Source: Bradysia coprophila (lineage: Eukaryota > Arthropoda > Insecta > Diptera > Sciaridae). Taken from it: a stretch of 64,000 nt of DNA. Below are positions 23,833 to 33,641 of the stretch, piece after piece. Position 1 is the first letter of the stretch. Every line of letters starts with the position of its first letter. The translations under genes and the position numbers were made by a program. Location: assembly GCF_014529535.1 (NCBI RefSeq), contig NW_023503608.1:1860001-1924000 (forward strand), in the 5' to 3' direction. The notes beneath the pieces were generated by a model. That model did no database searches, was not told the DNA's origin, and worked only from the letters and a program-made list of their open reading frames with translations.

Positions 23833-23950
23833 GCCAACGACACGCGGTGTTCCCAAGCGGTCACCCATCTAAGTACTAACCGCGCCCAATGATGCTTAAC
23901 TTCAGTGATCGGACGAGAACTGGTGTATTCATCATGGTATGGCCGTTGCC
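23833..23950 (-). rRNA. 5S rRNA gene, copy 13
   Basis: Full-length consensus copy. Its upstream flank differs from the other copies, marking the edge of this sub-cluster. Confidence 0.95.
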
Positions 23951-24639
23951 GAAGTGAGTAGTTTTGTTGCCGTTTATTTTTAGATACTCGTTCTCGATGT
24001 CGAATCAGTTGAAATCAAAATGCTTTACTTATAAATAAGAAAACTTTGGAATCAATACATGTGTGTTTTCTTTAGTTGTATAATTATTTAATTTATCTCA
24101 AATATAATGACAACTTCAACCTCCTCTGTATTACAAATGTTTGTTAGTATGTTTTTTTCCAATCATGGAGATTTTTTATAGTAAAAGGTAAAGCTCCGAT
24201 GTAGAGCGTATGACCGACTGGAGAATTAAATTTAAAACGAATGAATTTTAAGAAACTTCCAATGAAACAAATATCTTTACAAACCAGAGGTACAGTGGAC
24301 AGACACAGTGTGAAGCTCTTCGTGAAAGAATGAAATTTTCCCTAAAAAAATGCAAAAAAAATTGTAAAAACCAAGAAAATTTTCAATTTTATATGACCCA
24401 TTTTTCGAGTTTTTCCATCTCTAATGAAATAAAATACATTTGTGATGTGAATTGAAATTTAAAAAAAAACTCGAATTCACAAATTTCTGCCTTTATTACG
24501 ATTGCTAAACATCACAATCATCATCAGCTAAAAGACTCTGAGGCCAATTCAAATAACCAAAATGCAAAACAGTTCTACACTTGTTGTTCAGTGGTTCAGT
24601 GGTTCAGTTTGTTCAGTGCGAGAACAGGAAGCAACCGTG
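23951..24639. other. No gene seen
   Basis: AT-rich, with a short direct repeat GTGGTTCAGTGGTTCAGT near 24593-24610. The right arm of the big inverted repeat begins just after it. Confidence 0.4.
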
Positions 24640-25391
24640 AACTCAATACTTTCAAGTGAATCTCAAAAAATGTAGATGTAGCCGTAGGTAGTGAATCATT
24701 TCTACTCGTCATCTTCAGTATACATAAAAGACACGTGAAGCCTAATCAAATTGTATAAACAAGTGTACACAAACTGTACACTTCTTCCTACAGTTATTAT
24801 TATCCAAATTATGTATAATGCCACACAGATGTAGCGTAGCCTCCCATGTGATTAAGAATCACCACCAGGAACTACCGGCCCGGTTTTTTCACCTAACAGT
24901 CCTTCTTTCAAATTTTTGTATTCATTGTTTGAATAAGGACATTATTAATAATGATAGTATCATCAGGACAACGGGCCCAAACGGTGGTTGCCGTGCATGC
25001 TCTACGTAACGAAGCGGCTGAAATTAATATACATTTTTCATAATGTACACTACATTGGCAGTTGTAGTTTGAACAGAAAAGTTACTGTATGGTAATCGTG
25101 AACGTTGGCAAATTTGCGACAGGTGCCAAACGCGTTTTATGCAATTGCTACAGTACTTTAGTACTATTAGATTTTACCAATATTGTCTTGTAAAGAATCG
25201 TTGTTTTCAATCCTATTTACTTTACCATGTGGATATGAAAGGTGTATGGTCAGACACTAGATCCTTAAAGACTGATTTTCATGGCATTGAACTGAAATTT
25301 TTGCAAAACTACCACTTTCAACAAATGATACGAAAACCAAGATTTATTTGTTAGCTAGAATATGAATTTATTCGAAGTTTAAAATACAAAA

Positions 25392-26007
25392 TTATTTAAT
25401 AAATGGAAAGCCAGGAGGAAACTTTTTCTTCATATTAGCAGTAAAGTCTGAAGTCCAGTTATTCCAATAGTTTGTGGTTTCTTTTACGTAATCTGCGGCA
25501 TCTTTCACTATCTGATCAGTTTCTGCTACCATTTTGTCAATTTGGTCTCGAATTTCTTTCCGTTCTGCTTCGGTCAATTCCCGATTCCCGCCGTACAGTG
25601 AGATGGTATTTATTACTGTGCCTGGACTGGGATTATCTAACTCTTCTGTTTTAGAGTCAGTTGGGCCTCCTGTAAGTTTTTATTATTATTAGAAATTTCT
25701 CAAATTTCTCCTAACCAGAAACGAAGTGAAAAACAAAATTACCGAACTCGTCAGTGCATATTCGAACGTACTTGTATTGAGTCAAGTCGCCGAACGTCTT
25801 TTGCGAGACAATACACGATGTACTTCCTTCAGGACAAATTAATCCATCGCAGTTTAGTGAGCCTATGATTTCATTAAAATAAATGTCAATAAATGAATTT
25901 TGTGCCGAAACCCTTAACCCTTTACCGTTTTTAGCTGATATCACTGAACTGTGTACCGGTAGCGATACGACAATCGTAGCCAAAGCAATTGAAAGTATTA
26001 TTTTCAT
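25392..26007 (-). CDS. Small secreted protein, paralogue C (mirror of A)
   Basis: Exons on the minus strand are 25926-26007, 25743-25862 and 25392-25669, giving 159 residues. It is almost identical to A. The one residue change I see in the spliced product is GGPTDS for GVPTDS at the third exon's start; others fall in introns and flanks. Signal peptide, four cysteines, NPSPGT stretch and KKKFPPGFPF ending are all present. The shared promoter and 3' flank (AATAAA) show the whole gene was copied in inverse. Function unknown. Confidence 0.75.
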
Positions 26008-26090
26008 GGTTCTTCTTCCGTTTATAATAGCGTTGTGTTATTCAGTTTCACAATTTTTCTTTACTGAGGAGTTGTCTATCTGTAGCGGGG

Positions 26091-26098
26091 TATATATA
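26091..26098 (-). promoter_or_regulatory. TATA box of gene C
   Basis: TATATATA, 84 bp before the gene C start, in the same context as the gene A promoter. Confidence 0.6.
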
Positions 26099-26304
26099 CC
26101 GTCTAAGAATGAGAAAATTCTAGCGGAATTATCCAACTCGCATTTAAATTGATTCATAACAAATTTATCTGAGCAGATAATATTGACACAAGTGGTAAAA
26201 ATTGTGGCATTTTGTTGAGAATGAGAATGAAATAAAGTGTAAGAAGAACGTTCTGAGCTAAACATGAATCATAAAGAAATGGCTGCTTTCAATTTCCAGT
26301 ATAA

Positions 26305-26411
26305 TATCCTTCCTTCTGAAATCCAATACTACTCGCATATAGAATGTTATTTAAGATGGCCAACGAAACTTCGAAAGGAACTGAAAACGATCGAATCCTC
26401 ATGCTCATCAC
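26305..26411. repeat. 107-bp direct repeat, left copy
   Basis: Matches 28536-28642 with one mismatch seen (AAGATGGCC against AAGATGACC). It flanks the unidentified 2.1-kb insertion. The mirror arm (around 15380-15490) has it only once. Confidence 0.9.
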
Positions 26412-28535
26412 CGTGACCGTGACCGTGACCGTGACATATCAAGAGCTGGTGCCTGTGCACATAACCAGTAGAGTTTGAACGTTGAACCGCTGATAGTGGG
26501 ACTTATCCACTTGGATCCCCCTTTTTACTCTCCGGTTCATAGTAAGCGTGCATTGTATATTAAACAAATCACGTTTACCGTGAACAGCGCTGGATCGCTA
26601 CTCGAGGTATGTTGAAACTTAATCTAACAACAATCACCGTCGCTCGACAAAGTGATCGGACTAACTACACGGCAGTGGGGAGATGAACCGACTACCTGAG
26701 CTCTTTCATTGCTCGAAAAATATTGAGGTATAATACAATACAATGTGACACAATATAATGCCACAAGGAGAAATCAATTACCTGATAACGAATTAGTTGT
26801 TCGAATCTCACCTGTTATAACTTTACAATTACCTGTCTTATGGAGACTCTCACTAATCTCACCATTGTCCATTCCGTTTGTTCCGTTCAGTCTTTAGATA
26901 ATATTGTTTCATTAAGTGGCCTAATTCCACATTTCATAATCACTCTTTTGTTCTTCGCGCCCATCGAAACAGAGTCCACCAGGAAGTCATTAGGTCAAGG
27001 TACATACGATGGAGATAATATTAAATTAGATGCATATACCTTCATATCTTCCACTGAGTGAACGAAGGTTTAGAAAGCGGTTGACGAGTCAAGAGTTGAA
27101 GGATGAAAGCGAAGACTAAGACAACTAACGTAATCCTGTATAGAAAAGCGGACGAAAGTCGGTTACTGTCAACCGGCGTTCTTTTCGGTCCCAGAGAATT
27201 TCTCCTTCTACGAAAGGTAACGCAAAGACGCTTTCGGTCCTAGAGAAATCGGCTCTAGAGATTTCCTTCTTTTAAGAAACATAACGCAAAGGCCCGACCC
27301 TAGAGAATTTCTACTTAGTCCTAGCGAACTAGATACCTCAGGAAAGGCAACCCAAAGCAAAAATCTCACACAAGAAACGACACAGGGATTTCAACCAAGT
27401 GGTCGACTAAGGCCCGCTAAAACAATCATTAAAAATTTCGAAGCAAAATTCTTCGCTATTTGCCACTTCCAAGGCACACGTGGACTCAACAGAAGATTCA
27501 CCCTTTTACGTAACACTTCCACTCTTTTGCGTAACTTTCAGTGCATCAGTCTGCACATTCCACTGATCAGGGTCACACAACGAGTCAGCGGTTAGCAAGT
27601 TTTTTCAACTTTCGTTGACTTGACAGACGTCGACAACAACTAAAACAAAACAGACTGAAACTCGAAGCGCGCAACATTACGGAAAGAAAAAACTCTAGAC
27701 AAATCACAAATAATTGCAAACTGTTTGCACTTGCTCACGAATGCACAGCATAAAAAAGACTAAGGCTCCTAATCGTACCGGATTATCCGTGAAGGATCTG
27801 ATTGACAAAGCTGGCAAAACAGCACATCCAAACTAAAAGCGTAAATGCTTATAAGAAATGACAAAGAAAAATTGTGAGAAACGATGCATTCAAAGAATGG
27901 CATTTGGAAAGCATCAACAACTCACACATCAAGTTACATCGCATACGTACCGAAACCGTTACCATATACAAACCGTATCTGCTTCAACTGGAGTCAGAGT
28001 TTTCTCCGAACCGTGCTGCACTGGGTCCCGATCGTATCAGTTCAGTATCATATATTCGGTACAAACCGTATTTGCAACATATTGATACCAGAATCAGAGC
28101 CTGCGTTCATCATTGAGTTTTACTGTTTCACCTGGATACAGTTCATTTCGATATCCCTCGTGTTAGTTTCCGCATTGGTATTCGGCCCCTATTTCTTGCC
28201 ATTTCCCTCAAATTCATGAATTCCATTGAACAGCTTGTTGAGCAGAAAATGCTGGTAACCGTCCCGTTTCACCGCCCATGAGCCTACGTCTCCGTCCGTC
28301 GTAAATTTCATTCGGGAAACAGCAATCGCTCGCGAAAACAATCGGACACAACCGTAAACAACCATAAACAACTTTGAAATAAAACAAACCACAAAAACCA
28401 AGAAATAACTTAAAAAATTTAGAAAAATTCGACGAGCAAAAATTTTCACGTCCAGCCATTTTCACAGCGCCTACTACTACCACGGACTACCCGTGGACTA
28501 CTACTACTACTACTACTACTACTACGGACTACTAC
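26412..28535. mobile_element. Unidentified 2.1-kb insertion
   Basis: Absent from the mirror arm, hence inserted here. It starts with four CGTGAC/CCGTGA hexamers and ends in a TAC/CTA triplet run (28493-28535). It is less AT-rich than its surroundings. About 27188-27358 holds three imperfect units built on CCTAGAGAATTT and GGTAACGCAAAG. Short open frames exist (for example 28214-28483 minus) but none resembles a known protein. A minus-strand element with a hexamer tail, such as a heavily deleted LINE, is one possible reading and is inference only. Confidence 0.6.
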
Positions 28536-28642
28536 TATCCTTCCTTCTGAAATCCAATACTACTCGCATATAGAATGTTATTTAAGATGACCAACGAAAC
28601 TTCGAAAGGAACTGAAAACGATCGAATCCTCATGCTCATCAC
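28536..28642. repeat. 107-bp direct repeat, right copy
   Basis: Partner of 26305-26411. The mirror-arm sequence continues normally to its right (CATAGAAATACC). Confidence 0.9.
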
Positions 28643-29216
28643 ATAGAAATACCATTTTTGTAAAATGATTCATAAAAAAAGGGGAAACTTGAGTGATGTG
28701 TTATTACACAGAAATTCCGTTGGATATCAATACAAAAATTTTCCGGGTCTACGATGGAAAGTGATCACCGCGTGATTGATTCTCGAAATTTAGGTGAATT
28801 ATCTGTTTACGTGGTTTTGTACAAAACGAAAAACATGTTTTTCACTGGAAACAATTAGCGTATGATATGACTAGTGCAACTAGGTCTTGGTATTGTGTGG
28901 AGATACCCTTATCCAAGGCATCGGGATTCGTTACTGTAAACTAGCAATTTGAACAAACAAACTAAGTTAAAGCAACAAAAAAAAAACAAGCTAAGAACAC
29001 ACGAGTGTATAACGCTGAAAATATTCTCTGGTATCATAATCTACCATTTTCCAACGAGGTGAAGCCGAGTAGGACAAGCTTAAGACGTGTCATAATGAGA
29101 CGAAAAACAAAGCAAAAACATTACAACAATTTCAGCTTTTCTTAGCAATCACTTTTCGATCGTAGGTGCAGTGACGAAATACGTCGAATTATGATTCTAA
29201 GGCACAGAATATATAT

Positions 29217-29329
29217 TATGCACCTGTTGCCAAGATTGGTATTTTGACGTGTAGGACATTATTGCCCTAGCCGAAGGCGTGGGTCATAATGCCTACACGT
29301 CAAAATAACAGTCTGGCAATAGGTGCATA
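29217..29329. mobile_element. Hairpin element A
   Basis: A 113-bp inverted repeat, TATGCACCT ... AGGTGCATA, with inner stem TATTTTGACGTGTAGG / CCTACACGTCAAAATA and a loop region containing AGCCGAAGGCG. Its sister is at 29419. Confidence 0.8.
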
Positions 29330-29418
29330 TCATATTTTATCTGTCGAGAACAGATATATCGAGATAAACAAAAACTCCCTAGAGCTCGAGATTATCGTTC
29401 TAGACAGATAATAAATAT

Positions 29419-29530
29419 TATGCACCTGTGTCCAAATGTTTATTTTGACGAGTTGGTGATTGTGATCCTAAGCCGAAGGCGCGGATCATAATCCAACTCG
29501 TCAAAATAAACGTTTGGTCATAGGTGCATA
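29419..29530. mobile_element. Hairpin element B
   Basis: 112 bp with the same ends and loop (AGCCGAAGGCG) as A, but the inner stem reads TATTTTGACGAGTTGG / CCAACTCGTCAAAATA. The arms changed together, so pairing is kept. Confidence 0.8.
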
Positions 29531-29639
29531 TCATTTTTTATGTGTCGATGCAAATATAAACCCAAACTCCCTCTCCGAGCTGATGCATAATGTTAGACAT
29601 ATCACACAGAGCCATATAAAATAAAGGGAAGAAATAAAA

Positions 29640-29890
29640 GCGATAAATCTAAAATAAGAATTGATCACTTGAAAATAAAAATGATTGCAGGAAAATAAGA
29701 ATGTGATCACAACCAGTTTTTCAAATATAACACTACGAAATAAGATTCTATCAACCTAAAATAAGAAGTGATCACAAGTAGTACCTACCACCCGCTAAAT
29801 CAAATGTGATCACTAAAAATAAAGAATTTGATCACTAAAAATAAAGAATTTGATCACTAAAAGTAAAGAGTTTGATCACTAAAAGTCCGA
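29640..29890. repeat. Row of TGATCACTAAAA-type repeats (left)
   Basis: Repeats of AAAGAATTTGATCACTAAAA, most regular at 29815-29888, more diverged to the left. The inverse form fills 30230-30485, so the pair encloses the GC-rich duplicated block. Confidence 0.75.
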
Positions 29891-29897
29891 ACGAATA

Positions 29898-30037
29898 CAC
29901 ATAAAAAGCGTTTTAACACGCCGAGCGATCCGGCCCATTGCCCCGGAGCGAAGCGGAGGGCCGCAATGCGAGCCGGGCGCCGGAACGGTGTTGGTAACTT
30001 AGGAGTTAATTTTTTTTCTCTCGCATCGTCTAATAAT
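29898..30037. repeat. GC-rich hairpin block, copy 1
   Basis: 140 bp. Its GC-rich centre (CCGGCCCATTGCCCC ... GCAATGCGAGCCGG) is self-complementary around GGAGCGAAGCGGAGG. It stands out from the AT-rich surroundings. It is followed by an almost identical second copy. Confidence 0.85.
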
Positions 30038-30056
30038 TAGTCTGTGTAATTCATTG

Positions 30057-30197
30057 CACATAAAAAGCGTTTTAACACGCCGAGCGATCCGGCCCATTGC
30101 CCCGTAGCGAAGCGGAGGGCCGCAATGCGAGCCGGGCGCCGGAACGGTGTTGGTAACTTAGGTGTTAATTTTTTTTTCTCTTGCATCGTCTAATAAT
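30057..30197. repeat. GC-rich hairpin block, copy 2
   Basis: A tandem copy of 29898-30037 with few changes (CCCCGTAGCGAAG for CCCCGGAGCGAAG; AGGTGTTAAT for AGGAGTTAAT), 19 bp after it. Confidence 0.85.
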
Positions 30198-30229
30198 CAA
30201 ACAGAATAATAGATAGCATATCCTTATTT

Positions 30230-30485
30230 CTTGCAATCAAATTTTTTATTTTGCACGATCATTTCTTTATTTTTTGTAATCAAATTCGTATAATTGTAGA
30301 TCATTTCTTATTTCGAGACGATCATATGTTAGTGGTAAAATTGCATATATTTAGTGATCAAATTCTTATTTTTTGGTGATCAAATTCTATTTTTATTGCT
30401 ATCATAAAAAAATTGTGATCATTTCTCTTTTTCTAGTGATCATTTCCTATTTTCTTGTGATCATTTCTTATTAAATAGCTATCAC
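30230..30485. repeat. Row of GTGATCA repeats, inverse of 29640-29890
   Basis: TAGTGATCAAATTCTTATTT and TAGTGATCATTTC-type units repeated every 20-25 bp, the inverse of the left row. Together they look like the long ends of one foldback element of about 850 bp. Confidence 0.7.
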
Positions 30486-30537
30486 TTTAATTACATGCCT
30501 AAAATAAATTATGTTGGTAATGAAACCATCTCACTTC

Positions 30538-30655
30538 GGCAACGGCCATACCATGATGAATACACCAGTTCTCGTCCGATCACTGAAGTTAAGCATCATT
30601 GGGCGCGGTTAGTACTTAGATGGGTGACCGCTTGGGAACACCGCGTGTCGTTGGC
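30538..30655 (+). rRNA. 5S rRNA gene, copy 14
   Basis: Full-length consensus copy. The next 5S gene is on the same strand, the only break in the strict alternation. A LINE tail lies right behind it, in place of the usual minus-strand partner. Confidence 0.95.
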
Positions 30656-30670
30656 ATTTTTTAATTTTTT

Positions 30671-30803
30671 TAAAATAAGCGAAAAAAAGACTGCTCAAAT
30701 TGCACAACCAGTAAAAAATTGATCTTTTCAAAAATAGAAATCACAATAATAAAAATTGTCCAATCTATTCCTTCCCAATGTTCCAAGAATGCATGCTGCG
30801 TAT
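30671..30803 (-). mobile_element. 5'-truncated second copy of the 5S-cluster LINE
   Basis: Matches the 3' end of the LINE at 32342-34713: shared AGCGAAAAAAAGACTGCTC, a GATCTTTTCAA block and GTTCCAAGAAT.CATGC. Similarity ends near 30803, leaving about 130 bp. It is diverged enough to be an independent, older insertion. Confidence 0.8.
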
Positions 30804-31233
30804 GTCACGGTTAAACAATAACCAAATTTAAGCGCTTCATTGGATGTTTTGTTAAATTCATCCTTTTTCTAACATCATTCTACAAACTGAAAAAATAAAT
30901 TTGAGTCGGACATTATAGATCAGTTCTATATCGTATAGAATCACGGTGCTCACTCAATTTAAAATTAAATAATTTCCATTATGTGATTGTACACAATACT
31001 ACAACTGTTCCACTATGTTTTTAAATTTTACGAACCGATGGAGCTTCAAAGTTTTCATTCTATGTCAGATAACTTATAATTAATAAGTATAACACACATC
31101 ATGTTGTGATGTCACAGCTTTCTTATCATAAAACATTTCGGCAATATTTTAATAGAAACACACAGAACCTAACACTAAGAATAAATCGATAATGAGTATG
31201 TAAAAGTAAACGGCGAAAAAATCGTTATAACTC

Positions 31234-31351
31234 GGCAACGGCCATACCATGATGAATACACCAGTTCTCGTCCGATCACTGAAGTTAAGCATCATTGGGC
31301 GCGGTTAGTACTTAGATGGGTGACCGCTTGGGAACACCGCGTGTCGTTGGC
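31234..31351 (+). rRNA. 5S rRNA gene, copy 15
   Basis: Full-length consensus copy followed by ATTTTTTATTTTTTTTT. Confidence 0.95.
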
Positions 31352-31592
31352 ATTTTTTATTTTTTTTTTATTTTTCCTAAATCTTTGAATATTTTTTATT
31401 GTGCGTGAAGACAACCTTCTTATAGCCAACATCAGGTTTTGGGGAATTATAGTTTTAGAAAATTTTAACGAAAGTTAAACTTGTTCCTAATTTCTTGAAG
31501 AGGGTTCACGTAAGACGAATTTTGTGAAAATGTTTGACACATTTTCTCTTAATTCAAACTTAAATATAAGAAAAAATATTATTTAAAAAAAT

Positions 31593-31630
31593 GCCAACGA
31601 CACGCGGTGTTCCCAAGCGGTCACCCATCT
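31593..31630 (-). pseudogene. 5S rRNA pseudogene, copy 16 (38-bp 3' remnant)
   Basis: Only the last 38 bp of the gene remain (GCCAACG...CACCCATCT on +). They join directly to ACACCAATTTTTTG, which normally lies upstream of the gene. The deletion removed the other 80 bp and a few upstream bases. Confidence 0.9.
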
Positions 31631-32093
31631 ACACCAATTTTTTGTTTATATATCGTGCGTAAGTAAGTATCGTTTGACAGTCTTTTTTTAACGCCTTAAC
31701 TTATGCAGTCGATTAAAGTTTTTGTTATTGGATTTTTTTAGGTGTACATCAAAAGGCGTTCGGTACGAATTTATGAGATATTACTTGACTTAAATTATTT
31801 AGAAAAAAGATAAAATAAGTAGGATCTCTGAAATAGACAATTGTTAGTTATTATAGACATTCTGAATTGATTTTGCGCTCAACACAAGTATTATTCACAA
31901 TAAAAATGGAGATAGAAATTAGCATGCACTTTTATGTGGACAAATCAAAAACTCAAGTAAAACACAGATACACAAAATGTATTGGTTTTCAAAATTCCTT
32001 GAGTGCACATCAAGCAGGTATATTTTTCAACGAATAAATCGTGTAACTACCCTAACCCTATACAATATGTTGGTAACAAAATCGTTATACATC

Positions 32094-32211
32094 GGCAACG
32101 GCCATACCATGATGAATACACCAGTTCTCGTCCGATCACTGAAGTTAAGCATCATTGGGCGCGGTAAGTACTTAGATGGGTGACCGCTTGGGAACACCGC
32201 GTGTCGTTGGC
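32094..32211 (+). rRNA. 5S rRNA gene, copy 17 (one variant)
   Basis: Full length, with GCGGTAAGTA for GCGGTTAGTA. Its convergent spacer carries the LINE insertion. Confidence 0.93.
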
Positions 32212-32432
32212 ATTTTTTTTCTTTTCATTTTTTTCTTTATATTTAAATTTGATATAACAGAAAATGTGTCAAACATTTTCCTTTAGTTCCTATGTGAATT
32301 CATAAACTATTCAAACAATCAGTGACGAATTCAACTTTTCTAAGCAAAATCTATTTATTTATTCAAAGCGAAAAAAAGACTGCTCGCATACGGCGCAGTC
32401 AATAAAAAAACGATCTTTTCAATCAACAAATA

Positions 32433-33641
32433 TTACAATAAATAAAAATCATCCGCTCTATTACTTCCTAAAGTTCCAAGAATACATGCCGCATTGCCTC
32501 TTTGTATAGCAATAGAAATTTTCTGCAACAGATAATCTTTGGAACGTGGCTCCCCTGATGCTCTCTTCATCAACGATCCCAACTTGTCAATAAATTTCCT
32601 TGTTTCTGGACCCATGCAACCTAATGATTCAAAGGCAAGGGGGGTAAATAAATAGTTTTCTTTAAGACGTATATAATGATTATGCTTAAATCTCTCCGCT
32701 TTATCTGCAATAGACCCTGCTTTCTTAGAGGATTCACTGATGTATGAAGGAGCCAAAGTATCACGTATTGTTACATCCCATAAAAGTGATTTTCCATGAC
32801 TCCACGGAACTACTGTCATACCATCAGGTCTTTTACCGTCGTCTCTAGAAATACCAGGTGGTTGCAAAATATTGGGAAATCCTGCAGAGGAAAATGCATG
32901 ACCAAAAACATTATTGACAGAATCGTGTTTAGCAATAATCCCTATCTTTAATTTGCACGATAAACCATGCAAACCGTCCTTCTTAACCACAGCACCACAA
33001 TTACACTTGTACTCTTCACACAACTGGGATCCTAAACGAAGACCAACAGCAATTCTCGCTGCATTGTTATCTAATAGTAAACCTAGTTGACTCGATGGGA
33101 CAACCTGCAGCCACTTTGAAGATTCTTTTGTAGATGACGCAAGTAGTCTAGCACGAGTAACAGGTTCACTAGAATCTAACATCTCGCTAAAACTGCTCCT
33201 AATCACCGGTAGGTCCCAGTTTCGTTGCACCTTTCTCATTTCATCATTATCTGGAATAAAATCGTTAGGAATGGTATCTACTATGCTTGAAATGTCATCA
33301 TCAATTATTCGCAAATTAAATTTACTCAAAATTTCATTCGACAAATCAGATGATGAATACACAGATGACAGATAGGCAGGCATTGCCAAGTCTTCAACTT
33401 TCCGAATCCCCAATCCACCAAAAACTAAAGGAAGAGAAGCTTGATCCCAAGCAAAATCTGACAACCTAACATTCGTAATCGCCTCAAGCGTAGAACGGAA
33501 AATCTCGTCAACACTTTTCAAACGATCGCGCAGCGAAAAAGTCCTGCAAGTACGCAACAAATAACTAAACCTACAGCTCCCTAAAGACTTCCTAAAAATG
33601 CACAAACCGGATGAACATCCATTAATTTCAAACGGTCGCAC
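32433..33641 (-). pseudogene. LINE C-terminal part: thumb, CCHC finger, restriction-like endonuclease
   Basis: The 402-codon frame is real from about residue 17 (FRKSLGSCRFSYLLRTC) on. A CCHC-type finger is seen as C213, C215, H225 and C229 (GLHGLSC). The endonuclease signature KRPDG (270-274) is followed by LLWDV (286-290), the PD...D pattern of restriction-like endonucleases. It ends near the element's 3' end. It lies in a different frame from the RT part, so one frameshift separates them, near 33600-33615 around GCATTTTTAGG. The copy is therefore dead or was read with a sequencing error. Confidence 0.8.

Larger units (their letters stand above)
24640..28985. repeat. Right arm of the large inverted repeat (mirror of 15045-17950)
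   Basis: In reverse it runs GATTCGTTAC..., flank, gene C, its 3' flank, the AGTACTG...CAATTGCATAAA block, and GATGACGAGTAGAAATGATT near 24700. It is 4.35 kb because of a 2.1-kb insertion plus a 107-bp duplication. Confidence 0.85.

Noticed and set aside
26760-26830. Possible tRNA because of GTTCGAATCTCAC
   Set aside because: No acceptor, D or anticodon stems can be drawn around the B-box-like match.
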